NCBI GenBank assembly: GCA_965228975.1
Contig: OZ245851.1
Location: forward strand, 1,302,001-1,366,000
DNA length: 64,000 bases
Source of the DNA: JAJFJD01 sp965228975
Lineage (GTDB): Bacteria; Pseudomonadota; Alphaproteobacteria; UBA8366
Direction of reading: 5' to 3'
Shown one piece after another: positions 25,745 to 33,856 of this stretch. Under the pieces are notes generated by a model. The model was not told the DNA's origin, did no database searches, and was given only the letters and a program-made list of their open reading frames with translations. Both the position numbers and the translations under genes were made by a program. Within the stretch, counting starts at the first letter, position 1. Every line of letters starts with the position of its first letter.

Positions 25745-27535
25745 ATGAATGACGAGTCCCAGAAACAGTCGTCGAAGGCGCTCCGCGACGTTGAGCGCCC
25801 CATCAATGCGGGCCAGTTCGAGATGGGGTGGGGCAGCGATCTCGCCGCCCAAATGCTGCGGACCTTCGATATTCCCTATATTGCGCTGAATCCGGGGGCC
25901 AGCTATCGCGGATTGCATGACAGTCTGGTCAACTATCTCGGAAACCGCGACCCGCAAATGCTCATCGCGCTGCACGAGGAACATGCCGTCGCAATGGCGC
26001 ACGGATACGCGAAGGTGACGGGCAAACCCATGGCGGTCGCGCTGCACAGCAACGTCGGCCTGATGCACGGTACGATGGCCATCTTCAATGCATGGTGCGA
26101 CCGGGTGCCGATGCTGATCCTGGGTGCCACCGGACCGATGGACGCCTCCCGGCGGCGGCCTTGGATCGAGTGGATCCATACCGCCAAGGACCAGGGCGCG
26201 TTGATCCGTGACTATGTGAAATGGGACGATCAGCCAGCGACGGCCGATGCCGTGGTCGAATCCATGCTGCGGGCGTGGCAGATCACGCGTACCGCGCCGA
26301 ACGGGCCGGTCTATGTTTGTCTCGATCTCGGCATGCAGGAGGACCCGATCGAGACCCCGCCGGTTATTCCCAATATCGAGCGATTTTCCCCCGGCGAGCC
26401 GCCGGCGCCGTCTGCCGCAGCGGTCGACCAGGCCGCCGACCTGCTCGCGAAGGCCGAACGGCCGCTTATCCTGGCAGGCCGGGTATCCCGCGAGCGCGAA
26501 GCTTGGGATAACCGGATTCGGTTGGCCGAAATGCTGAAGGCACGGGTTATGACGGATCTGAAGGCTGGCTCGTCCTTCCCGACGTCGCATTCGTTGCATC
26601 CCTTGCCGCCGATCAAGCGTCCTGCGCAGGATGCGAAACGTCTACTAGTAGAAACGGATGTGATTCTTGCACTGGACTGGATCGATCTCGCGGGAACCTA
26701 TCAATTGGCGGCCGGTGATGCGGATATCGCCGCCAAGGTCATTAACTGCACGGTCGATCCCTATATACACAACGGCTGGTCGATGGATCATCACGTTCTG
26801 CCGCCCGCCGATGTGCGAATTCTCGCCGAACCCGATGTCGCCGTCGCGAGCCTTATCCCCGCGTTGGAAGACCGGTTGGGCGGAGAGAGTGGCGCGGCGG
26901 CGTGGGATGCGGTGCCGGTGACCTACAGCAAGCCGCCCCGGTCTGGGCCGGGCGAGACGCTCAACTATTTCGATATGGCTGCCGTTCTGGACGATGTTCT
27001 CGGCAATCGGCCCGCGACCTTGATCCGTGTTCCGCTGGGCTGGCCCGGCGGCGCGCGCGACTTCGACGACCCGCTCGCCATGCTGGGCGGCGACGGCGGC
27101 GCGGGTATCGGATCCGGGCCCGGCATGGCGGTCGGGGCCGCGTTGGCGCTTCAAGGGACGGGCCGGTTGCCGATCGCAATTCTCGGCGACGGGGATTGTT
27201 TGATGGGACTGACCGCATTTTGGACGGCGGCGAAATACCGTATCCCGCTGCTCGTGATCGTCGGCAACAACCATTCCTACTTCAACGACGTGCTGCATCA
27301 GGAGCGCGTTGCCGTCGACCGCAATCGGCCGCCGGAAAACCGGTGGGTCGGTCAGGAAATAAACGACCCGACGCCCGATATCGTACGGCTCGTCGAAGGA
27401 TTGGGTTGGCAAGGCCGCGGAACGATCGCCGATGCCGATGCATTGCACGACGCGTTACAGTGGGGTGTCGAGGGTGTCTTGGCCGGCGGGTGCCGTCTGA
27501 TCGATGTCGAGGTGGTGCGCGCCTACAACGAATAG
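25745..27535 (+). CDS. Thiamine pyrophosphate-dependent enzyme (acetolactate synthase/benzoylformate decarboxylase-like)
   Basis: The 596-residue protein has the three-domain ThDP layout: an N-terminal PYR domain with the activating Glu in HEEHAVAMAHGYAK, a middle domain (PLILAGRVS) and a C-terminal PP domain with the ThDP/Mg motif ILGDGDCLMGLTAFWTAAKY...NNHSYFND. Decarboxylation or carboligation of a 2-oxo acid is likely. It lacks the second Gly of some ALS motifs and stands alone, so it is probably not the biosynthetic ALS. The ATG at 25745 is favoured; a GTG at 25736 would be too close to the GGAGG site. Confidence 0.88.
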   Translation: MNDESQKQSSKALRDVERPINAGQFEMGWGSDLAAQMLRTFDIPYIALNPGASYRGLHDSLVNYLGNRDPQMLIALHEEHAVAMAHGYAKVTGKPMAVALHSNVGLMHGTMAIFNAWCDRVPMLILGATGPMDASRRRPWIEWIHTAKDQGALIRDYVKWDDQPATADAVVESMLRAWQITRTAPNGPVYVCLDLGMQEDPIETPPVIPNIERFSPGEPPAPSAAAVDQAADLLAKAERPLILAGRVSREREAWDNRIRLAEMLKARVMTDLKAGSSFPTSHSLHPLPPIKRPAQDAKRLLVETDVILALDWIDLAGTYQLAAGDADIAAKVINCTVDPYIHNGWSMDHHVLPPADVRILAEPDVAVASLIPALEDRLGGESGAAAWDAVPVTYSKPPRSGPGETLNYFDMAAVLDDVLGNRPATLIRVPLGWPGGARDFDDPLAMLGGDGGAGIGSGPGMAVGAALALQGTGRLPIAILGDGDCLMGLTAFWTAAKYRIPLLVIVGNNHSYFNDVLHQERVAVDRNRPPENRWVGQEINDPTPDIVRLVEGLGWQGRGTIADADALHDALQWGVEGVLAGGCRLIDVEVVRAYNE

Positions 27536-27537
27536 CG

Positions 27538-28749
27538 CTATGGACGATTGGTTGTAGTTGGGCCTCTGAGGTTGGTCCTGCACCGACCGATCGGCAGATG
27601 CAAGGTTGCGGTCGTTCCTTCGTTCAGCTTGCTTTCGATGTCCAGCCAGCCGCCGTGAAGGCGCAACAACGAATCCGTGATCGCCAAGCCAAGCCCGGTT
27701 CCTTCGCTGGCCATGTAGGCGCTGCTCCGGCCGCCCTGAACGAAGGCATCCCTGATTTTCGGTAAGTCGTCTGCCGCGATACCGGCGCCGGTGTCCGATA
27801 CGCGGACCAGTATCTCCTTCGCATCGCGTTCGATCCGGATGCTGATACTGTCGCTTGGCGTTGTGAATTTCGCCGCGTTGGATAACAGGTTGAGTAGGAC
27901 CTGTTTCATGGCCCGGCGATCGGCGAAAATCTCGAAATCTATTGTTTCCGGATCGATGGTAAGGTCGGCCGGATCTTGCGCTACGCCATTGGCGATGATG
28001 TCCAGGCATTCCCGCGCCAGTTCGAGCGGACAGAAGGCCGTTGGATTGAGGTCGTATTGGTTGGCCTCGATCTTCGACAGATCGAGAATGTCGTTGATCA
28101 GATCAAGCAGATGTTTGCCGCTTCGGTGGATCAGCGCGGCGTACTCGCCATACTGCTCATGGCCCATCGGGCCGAAGGTCTCTTGGGTTAGAATCTCGGA
28201 GAATCCGATGATCGCATTCAACGGAGTCCTGATTTCGTGGCTCATGTTCGCGAGAAAGGAGGATTTGGCTTGGTTTGCCGATTCCGCGCGCCGCCGGGCA
28301 TCGGTAAGCTGCCGGGCCATGACGTCGGCATCTTCAAGCAGGGCGCGTCGTATTTCCGCCGCGAGATACGCGTCCAACGAATTGTCGGTTAGTGAAAAAT
28401 CACCGAATTGAAGCCGGCCCCGTTCGGCGGAGGATTCGAGATTTGGGACATGCCCGATCAATAAATATGTTTCGCCGTTTTTCTCAAGCGCAATGCCGCG
28501 CAGGCAGACCGACATATCCGCCTTGATTCTCAGCATGAGTTGCCCGTTGTAGCCGTGGAGCTGTTCCAGGCTGCTGGGATTTTTCGGTCGTTCGAACAGG
28601 ACGGCGTCGAGCAAGGGTGCGCCGATCAACCCCTCCGGAAACAGGCGGACGAGTGACGGTCCGGTCGCCTGTATCCGGCCGGTCGGGTCCGTGCGGATAT
28701 AAGGCGGATAGAGCGCCGCGAGATCGTCGGATGTAAGCGAAAATGCCAT
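27538..28749 (-). CDS. Sensor histidine kinase with HNOBA-like input domain (H-NOX partner)
   Basis: The 403-residue kinase begins with an HNOBA-type segment (residues about 13-110: the YPPYIRTDPTGRI start, a conserved F-x-R-P and a L-x-G-I-A-L-E-K strand), a short coiled helix (125-165), the H-box with H171 (NMSHEIRTPLNAIIGF), and the N and G boxes (LLNLLSNAAKF, VSDTGAGIAADDLP, GTGLGLAITDSLLRLHGG). It follows the H-NOX gene by 18 bases, so it is almost certainly its effector. H-NOX binding of NO usually inhibits such kinases. No response regulator is adjacent; the CheY-like gene at 34890 is the nearest candidate partner (inference). Confidence 0.88.
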   Translation of the reverse strand: MAFSLTSDDLAALYPPYIRTDPTGRIQATGPSLVRLFPEGLIGAPLLDAVLFERPKNPSSLEQLHGYNGQLMLRIKADMSVCLRGIALEKNGETYLLIGHVPNLESSAERGRLQFGDFSLTDNSLDAYLAAEIRRALLEDADVMARQLTDARRRAESANQAKSSFLANMSHEIRTPLNAIIGFSEILTQETFGPMGHEQYGEYAALIHRSGKHLLDLINDILDLSKIEANQYDLNPTAFCPLELARECLDIIANGVAQDPADLTIDPETIDFEIFADRRAMKQVLLNLLSNAAKFTTPSDSISIRIERDAKEILVRVSDTGAGIAADDLPKIRDAFVQGGRSSAYMASEGTGLGLAITDSLLRLHGGWLDIESKLNEGTTATLHLPIGRCRTNLRGPTTTNRP

Positions 28750-28767
28750 CGAATGAAAGGGCTGGAC

Positions 28768-29316
28768 CTAAACGGCGTTTCCGGGCCGCAGTTCGATCGT
28801 GAAGAGGCAACCGTCATCAATGTCGCGGTGGGTCACCGTGCCGGTTTCACCGAAATGCGCCAACAGGCCGTAAAACAGCCCCCGAACGAATGGGGCTAAT
28901 CCGGTCCGGTCCGAGCGGTATACGACGCCGATCTTGGTTGCAGTCAATTCGACGACTTCGAACGAGGGAGTCTGGGCCTTGTTCATTGTCGTCTTTATGC
29001 TGGCGTGGAGTCGGTCCAAATTCGAGATGAAGGAAAACAGATCGTCGCCTGCCATGCGCATTATGCCGGCGAAGGACGACGCGTCGCTGAACTTGATCCA
29101 GTAAGCGCCGAACTCTTCGAGCACGGTCTCGATGTCTTTGTCGGAAATCTGCGAAATCGTGCCGATTAAGTCGTTTGTTTTTTCGTCCGGATAGTGCTGT
29201 GCGCTGATGAAGAACTCCTCGCCCAGACCGCTTTTCCGCAGAATGTCGTTCCAGACCTCCGGCCCGTGCTGATCGTTGACCATTTCGCGGGCAGCCTGGT
29301 GGATCATGCCATACAT
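28768..29316 (-). CDS. H-NOX heme NO/O2-binding protein
   Basis: The 182-residue product matches the H-NOX family along its length: the MYGMIHQAAREMVNDQHGPEVW opening helix, proximal heme ligand H104 (LDRLHASIKT) and the heme propionate-binding Y133-x-S135-x-R137 (VYRSDR) motif. No Tyr is evident in the distal pocket, which fits an NO rather than O2 sensor, but this is weak by eye. It is first in an operon with an HNOBA kinase. In other bacteria such pairs control biofilm formation and c-di-GMP levels. Confidence 0.93.
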   Translation of the reverse strand: MYGMIHQAAREMVNDQHGPEVWNDILRKSGLGEEFFISAQHYPDEKTNDLIGTISQISDKDIETVLEEFGAYWIKFSDASSFAGIMRMAGDDLFSFISNLDRLHASIKTTMNKAQTPSFEVVELTATKIGVVYRSDRTGLAPFVRGLFYGLLAHFGETGTVTHRDIDDGCLFTIELRPGNAV

Positions 29317-29593
29317 GGATTATGTCGCCTCAGTCAGCATATGTCCGGGATCGCATCAGTCTTCCAGGGAGAACGAATAGTGCAAGTATGACTATCCCGG
29401 CAATTCGTGAATTTTCGGTTGTTCAATACGCAATATTTCACCTTTTAGATGATCATATTAGTTAAATTTCTTTGTTTAAGAGCAGATAAATCCCAATTCG
29501 GCCATCGCCGTTAACCAAAATCCACTTGATTAGGCCAATGATCTATTTCTAAAGTGGTAACGCTTTTGGTGTGGGAAGCTTTGGTGGATCATC

Positions 29594-30256
29594 ATGTGGC
29601 GTTCCGTGAAGAGCGGCGCGCGTCGGGGTTTCGCAAGCCCGCGCGCCGTATCGCGATGTGTCTCGGTTCTATTCCTTGTCTTGACCCTTCTGCCTTTGTC
29701 CGGTTGGCGCAACGACGCCGTGGCGTTGTTGGTGCAGCCGGGACAAGCACTTGAGGTGACGTTTTCGTTCTTCAACACGCCGCCCGTCGTGCCGGGTGGT
29801 CTCGATGTTTTGGCGCTTACGACGACGCCGTTCACCGCGTCGGGGCCGGGGATCTCCGTCAACGCGCAATTGTTCGACGGCGGAACCTCGTTGGGAAGCG
29901 GTGTTGTTGGTTCCGCGGCGATCGTCCCATTCGTCTCCGCGGGCAGTCTATTCGATGGCGTCTCGACGGACCTGACCAGCGTGGTCGACGGCACGATCGA
30001 TGGATTGATACGGATAACGCCGAATTTTACCGAGTCAGACGGATTCATCGAATTCACCTTCGCGAATTTCAATATTCGGGCGGGCCGGGGCACGAGTGCC
30101 AACGGCCAAATATTTGCCGCTCCATTCGCGCGCGTTCAATCGGCCGAGGTGGTGAGCGCCGTCTCGACCGTGCCACTGCCGGCGGCCTTTATCCTGCTGT
30201 TGTCGGGATTGTCGCTTCTGGGCGGGGTCGCGGTATACCGTCTCGTCCGGAATTGA
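29594..30256 (+). CDS. VPLPA-CTERM sorting-domain surface protein
   Basis: The 220-residue protein has an Arg-rich N-terminus with a secretion signal (residues about 21-37, SVLFLVLTLLPLSGW), a Gly/Thr/Ser-rich beta-type body with few charges, and a C-terminal VPLPA motif (about residue 193), a hydrophobic stretch (AAFILLLSGLSLLGGVAVY) and a short basic end RLVRN. This is the VPLPA-type PEP-CTERM-like signal that directs proteins to exosortase-linked export. No exosortase gene is in the window. It is divergent from the H-NOX operon. Confidence 0.85.
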   Translation: MWRSVKSGARRGFASPRAVSRCVSVLFLVLTLLPLSGWRNDAVALLVQPGQALEVTFSFFNTPPVVPGGLDVLALTTTPFTASGPGISVNAQLFDGGTSLGSGVVGSAAIVPFVSAGSLFDGVSTDLTSVVDGTIDGLIRITPNFTESDGFIEFTFANFNIRAGRGTSANGQIFAAPFARVQSAEVVSAVSTVPLPAAFILLLSGLSLLGGVAVYRLVRN

Positions 30257-30349
30257 TCGTCGGGGGCGTTTGCATCGTTCTGGGCCGCCGGTCTAGACTC
30301 GCCACCGCTGCCACGGGCGGCGAATCCAAACCGTGACGAGGTGAGTTGC

Positions 30350-31234
30350 ATGCCCGAATCGCTCTCCATTGACGAGTCTGAGGTCACTTTCGAAGCGTTG
30401 ACCCCACATATCGGGTCGCTTGCGCAAGGGATCGATGCCAGCAAGCCTGTAGCTCCCGCGGTTATGGCGCGGCTACGGCGCGAACTCGCCGACCGGTCGG
30501 TGATCGTGTTGCGCGATCAGTCATTGTCGCCGGAACAGCATATCGCGGTCAGCCGCGACTTCGGGCCGCTCGAAAATCACGTGTTGTCGAATTTCTGCCT
30601 GCCGGAACATCCGGAGATCTTCGTCGTTTCCAACATCATCGAAGATGGCCGCCATATCGGCGCGCATGGAGGGTCGAAACGGTATCATTCGGACCTGTCC
30701 TATCTGCCGGAACCGAGCATGGGGTCGTTGTTCTATTGCCTTGAATGCCCGGAAGAAGGCGGCGAGACAGCGTTTGCCAGCATGTTCGCGGCGTTCGATG
30801 CGCTTCCCGAGGAACGCAAGACGTGGTTGGCGGCGCGAAACGGGGTGCATGATTATGTCTGGAACTATGAGCGGGCGCATTTACAGAACCGTGCGCCGCT
30901 GACTGAGGAGCAGAAAGCCAAGACGCCGCCGGTTCTGCATCCGGCGGTTCGGACCCATCCGGATAACGGCCGGCCGGCGCTCTTTGTCTCCGAAGTCTTC
31001 ACCCGGACATTCGATGGGGAAGACGAACCGGAAAGCCAGGCGCTTATCAAGGAGTTAATGGATTTCGCAACGCAGCCAGCCTTTGTTTACGTCCATAAAT
31101 GGCGGCCAGGCGACCTTATCATCTGGGACAACCGAAGCGCCGTGCATAAGGCGATGCCGTTCGACGAAGAAAATACCCGGCGGCGCATGCACAGGACGAC
31201 AATCACCGGCGAGCGACCCTTCTTCAACGGTTAG
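30350..31234 (+). CDS. TauD/TfdA-family Fe(II)/2-oxoglutarate dioxygenase (copy 2)
   Basis: The 294-residue enzyme has H113-x-D115 (RYHSDLSYLPEP), distal His in the DNRSAVHKAMPFD segment and a C-terminal RRRMHRTTITG Arg. A ribosome-type GAGGTGAG precedes the ATG at 30350. It differs from copies 1 and 3 in the middle region (FASMFAAFDAL, YVWNYERAHLQNR). The substrate is unknown. A strong stem-loop after the stop (31258-31286) probably ends its transcript. Confidence 0.9.
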   Translation: MPESLSIDESEVTFEALTPHIGSLAQGIDASKPVAPAVMARLRRELADRSVIVLRDQSLSPEQHIAVSRDFGPLENHVLSNFCLPEHPEIFVVSNIIEDGRHIGAHGGSKRYHSDLSYLPEPSMGSLFYCLECPEEGGETAFASMFAAFDALPEERKTWLAARNGVHDYVWNYERAHLQNRAPLTEEQKAKTPPVLHPAVRTHPDNGRPALFVSEVFTRTFDGEDEPESQALIKELMDFATQPAFVYVHKWRPGDLIIWDNRSAVHKAMPFDEENTRRRMHRTTITGERPFFNG

Positions 31235-31257
31235 ATATACGGCAGCACCAACGGAAT

Positions 31258-31286
31258 ACGGCCCCGCACTTATGGTGCGGGGCCGT
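31258..31286 (+). terminator. Stem-loop terminator between dioxygenase copy 2 and flp1
   Basis: ACGGCCCCGCAC (31258-31269) and GTGCGGGGCCGT (31275-31286) form a perfect 12-bp stem with a TTATG loop. A short TT follows on the plus strand. It lies between two convergent genes and may serve both. Confidence 0.75.
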
Positions 31287-31314
31287 TTCGTACCTCACGG
31301 TGTCGATCCCGGGT

Positions 31315-31506
31315 TTATCCCGTTGTCGTGTTTGCCGCGCCTTTCAGCTCGTTCGACACGTGATTGAACATTTCCTCGAGTGACGTGCCCATCGCCGACA
31401 TGGCGCCGATCGCGGCGACCGATACCAGCGAAGCGATCAATCCGTACTCGATTGCAGTCGCGCCGCTCTCGTCCAACATCAATGATTTAAAGAATTCCTT
31501 CGACAT
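31315..31506 (-). CDS. Flp/Fap-type pilin subunit (flp1)
   Basis: The 63-residue protein has the class IVb Flp signature: short N-terminus with the G-ATAIEYGLIAS cleavage and Glu-Tyr motif (prepilin cleavage after Gly, then E-Y), and a hydrophobic helix. A GGGAGA ribosome site precedes the ATG. It is 42 bases downstream of a LuxR-type regulator gene on the same strand. No prepilin peptidase or Tad secretion motor gene is in the window, so it must use a machine elsewhere. Confidence 0.93.
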   Translation of the reverse strand: MSKEFFKSLMLDESGATAIEYGLIASLVSVAAIGAMSAMGTSLEEMFNHVSNELKGAANTTTG

Positions 31507-31548
31507 TTTTTATCTCCCTATCACTTGGCTTGTGTTTGGCGATGCGGC

Positions 31549-32214
31549 TTAGGCGGCCGCACCCATAATGCTTTGCCCAAATCCGGAGTTGATGGCCCAC
31601 AATGCGGCTTGGGTCCGATTGCTGACGCCGATCTTCCGGATCAGCGACTTCATGTGGATTTTTACCGTGGCTTCGGTAATGCCGAGGTCGCGGGCGATCT
31701 GCTTGTTCGACGCCCCCGAGGTCAGGCATTCCAGAATGTCGGTCTCGCGGCGTGTGAGATCGCGAACCGGCGCTTTGTTCGTCTGCCGCCGTTGCGACAG
31801 GCGGCCGCTCACCCATGCGTTGGCCAGTCCTGACGGAAACACGGTCTCGCCGAGAACGACCAAGGTGAGCGAATGGATCAACGCCTCTTTCGAAATGCTG
31901 CTGAGAAGATACCCGCGTGCGCCGGCTTTGAGGCAGGCCCCGAGTTCCTCGACCGAGAGTTCGCCCGACAGCACCATGAGCCGGACGTCCGGGAAAGTGC
32001 CGGTCAATGTTTCGATCGCACTTTCCGATACTTCGATATCCCCGGAGGCTGCGTAGATGACGACTTCCGGCGTCTCGGACTCGGCCGCCGTGATGCAATC
32101 GTCGATGGTATCGAATTCCTCGGTTACCGCGAAATCGGTGTCGCCGAGAAAGCTCATCAATCCACGGCGAAATAAATTGGTGCCGCCAACGAGAAATACA
32201 GGTGCGTTTGTCAT
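31549..32214 (-). CDS. LuxR-family regulator with degenerate receiver domain (copy A)
   Basis: The 221-residue protein has a receiver-like domain (residues 1-125) and a LuxR helix-turn-helix (RDLTRRETDILECLTSGASNKQIARDLGITEATVKIHMKSLIRKIGVSNRTQAALWAI, residues about 152-210). The acidic pair that binds Mg in real receivers is G10-G11, the phospho-acceptor site is A55 and the conserved Lys position is Ser (YLLSSIS). It is therefore unlikely to be phosphorylated. The domain closely resembles copies B and C. GAGGGGA ribosome site; an 11-base direct repeat lies upstream (32256-32283). It probably regulates the adjacent flp1 (inference). Confidence 0.9.
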   Translation of the reverse strand: MTNAPVFLVGGTNLFRRGLMSFLGDTDFAVTEEFDTIDDCITAAESETPEVVIYAASGDIEVSESAIETLTGTFPDVRLMVLSGELSVEELGACLKAGARGYLLSSISKEALIHSLTLVVLGETVFPSGLANAWVSGRLSQRRQTNKAPVRDLTRRETDILECLTSGASNKQIARDLGITEATVKIHMKSLIRKIGVSNRTQAALWAINSGFGQSIMGAAA

Positions 32215-32709
32215 ACCGTCCCCTCGAAATCCTTTTGTGCGCTCCCTCCCAAGAGCATTACCTAGATATGATCATTACCTAGAAAAATCGAGTAAAATTT
32301 TAAATAATTACATGAGATTAGGAGTTATTACTTTAGAGATACAAATATCGTTAATTTTTTATCTTGATATAAACCAAATAAATTCGATTTAAATAGCAAT
32401 ATCAGCGTGTTCATCTTTTTGAAGGGGGGAAATTAACCATAATCTGTTGCAAGCTGGCATGGCCGTCCGCGCGGGCGAGGGGACGTCGGCCGGCAATGTT
32501 GGATGGGAAAGCCTGCCTGTTTTTAACACGAATGAAACTTTCCGAACCGCCCCAGGGGCACACCTACCTGATGGAGACTCGACTTTTGCGGCATCCAGAA
32601 TGAGCCGTTGTTTCGCCGACTGGTATCTACTAGTAGATTTGCGTTGATCGGCCATTGAGTCGATGATGCGCGTTTGTAGCGTTTCGTCGGATGGAGGGGA
32701 GGCACGAAC
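32215..32709. other. AT-rich intergenic region
   Basis: About 495 bases between divergent genes. The left half is very AT-rich and carries the direct repeats. The right half is of normal composition; a 66-codon plus-strand frame from 32447 starts at TTG, shows no known pattern and is not called. Confidence 0.5.
32256..32283. repeat. Tandem 11-base direct repeat upstream of LuxR-type copy A
   Basis: CATTACCTAGA occurs at 32256-32266 and again at 32273-32283, start-to-start 17 bases, inside an AT-rich stretch 42-69 bases upstream of the start of the regulator gene. Two equal half-sites on one DNA face are consistent with a direct-repeat operator; autoregulation is a guess. A related TTACCTAAT-type string occurs on the minus strand in the AT-rich leader of the PilZ gene (about 39555). 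Confidence 0.5.
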
Positions 32710-33843
32710 ATGAAGGCGATGCAGGATGCGGTCGGCGATCTCGGCCGCTTGGGCCGCGTAATCGTGGAGAGTGACTTTGATGCGGTCGTCGCCGTCTCCC
32801 CGGAGAACGTGAACTACATAAGTGATGTCTTCGTCTCGACCCAAGTAGATATCCGCGATCGTCTCGCCTTGATCGTTTGGGACGGCGAGCGCGCGCCGAC
32901 CTTCATCCTCTGCGCCGTCGAAGAAGGGTATGTCCGGCAGGAGTCCTGGATCACCGATATCCGTACGTATAAGGAGTTCGTGACGTCGCCGATCACGGTC
33001 TTGGCCGACGTTCTTTGTGACCTCGGCCTGGAGCAGGGCCGGATCGGTATGGAGTTGGATTATCTGGGCGCGCGCTACCTCGGCGCCTTGAACAATCTGT
33101 TGCCGGCACTCGACGTGGCGCCCTGCGAGGATCTGTTCGCCAAGGCGCGGATGATCAAGTCGCCGCGCGAACGCGAGATCATGGCGCAGGCGTTCCGGGG
33201 TACCGAGCGGGCCCTGATGGAGACGTTTCAGGCCGCGCGGCCCGGCATGACGGAGCGCGACATGTGCTATGGCCTGAGCGATCGGATTCTGCGTTCCGGC
33301 GCGGAGTCGGTGGCCTTCACCCATATCAATGCGGGCCCGAACACCGGCTTTCCGCACATGGACCCGTCGGGTTACGAGTTGCGGCCCGGCGACATCCTCA
33401 AGGCGGACACCGGCGGGTACTACAGTCGCTACTATTCCAACGTTGGAAGGACCGCCAAGCTCGGCGCGGTGAACGATGTCGACCGGTCCTGGTGGGGCCG
33501 ACTGCGCGAGATCCATCACACGATCATCGACATGCTACGACCGGGCAACGCTGGCCGGGAACTCTTCGAGGCGGCGACGCGGCTGCATGAAAAACACGAT
33601 ATCCCGTTCCCCTATGCGCACAACGGACATGGGATCGGCCTGCAACTGCACGAATATCCCCTGATAAGCCCGCATGACGATACGGTCTACGAGCCGGGCA
33701 TGATGTCGACGGTGGAAACGCGCGTGCGGTGGCCGGGCGAGGTCGGCTATCACATGGAGGATTTGATCGAGATCACCGACGGCGCGCCGGTGATCCGATC
33801 GGATTACTTCGATAACGAGGAAATCTTGGCGGTCGACCCTTAG
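32710..33843 (+). CDS. M24-family (Xaa-Pro peptidase-like) protein with altered metal site
   Basis: The 377-residue protein has the N-terminal creatinase-like domain and the C-terminal pita-bread fold. Of the five metal ligands, D233, H307, E336 and E350 are seen, but the second Asp is N244 (YYSNVGRT), eleven residues after D233 where D is expected. This may reduce activity or signal a metal-free mechanism like creatinase. Strong GGAGGGGAGG ribosome site. Possible action on an N-methyl or prolyl amide; substrate unknown. Confidence 0.88.
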   Translation: MKAMQDAVGDLGRLGRVIVESDFDAVVAVSPENVNYISDVFVSTQVDIRDRLALIVWDGERAPTFILCAVEEGYVRQESWITDIRTYKEFVTSPITVLADVLCDLGLEQGRIGMELDYLGARYLGALNNLLPALDVAPCEDLFAKARMIKSPREREIMAQAFRGTERALMETFQAARPGMTERDMCYGLSDRILRSGAESVAFTHINAGPNTGFPHMDPSGYELRPGDILKADTGGYYSRYYSNVGRTAKLGAVNDVDRSWWGRLREIHHTIIDMLRPGNAGRELFEAATRLHEKHDIPFPYAHNGHGIGLQLHEYPLISPHDDTVYEPGMMSTVETRVRWPGEVGYHMEDLIEITDGAPVIRSDYFDNEEILAVDP

Positions 33844-33856
33844 CCTCGGCGGCTTA

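Noticed and set aside
26642..26651. CTACTAGTAG palindrome seen here and near 32627
   Set aside because: The sequence is only ten bases, one copy is inside a coding region, and no common context links the two.
29531..29546. TTGAT-tagg-CCAAT string upstream of the VPLPA-CTERM gene as an FNR site
   Set aside because: The second half (CCAAT) does not match ATCAA, so it is only a half-site by chance.
32447..32647. 66-codon frame before the M24 gene
   Set aside because: TTG start, no ribosome-site support beyond a G run, and no known pattern; treated as chance.
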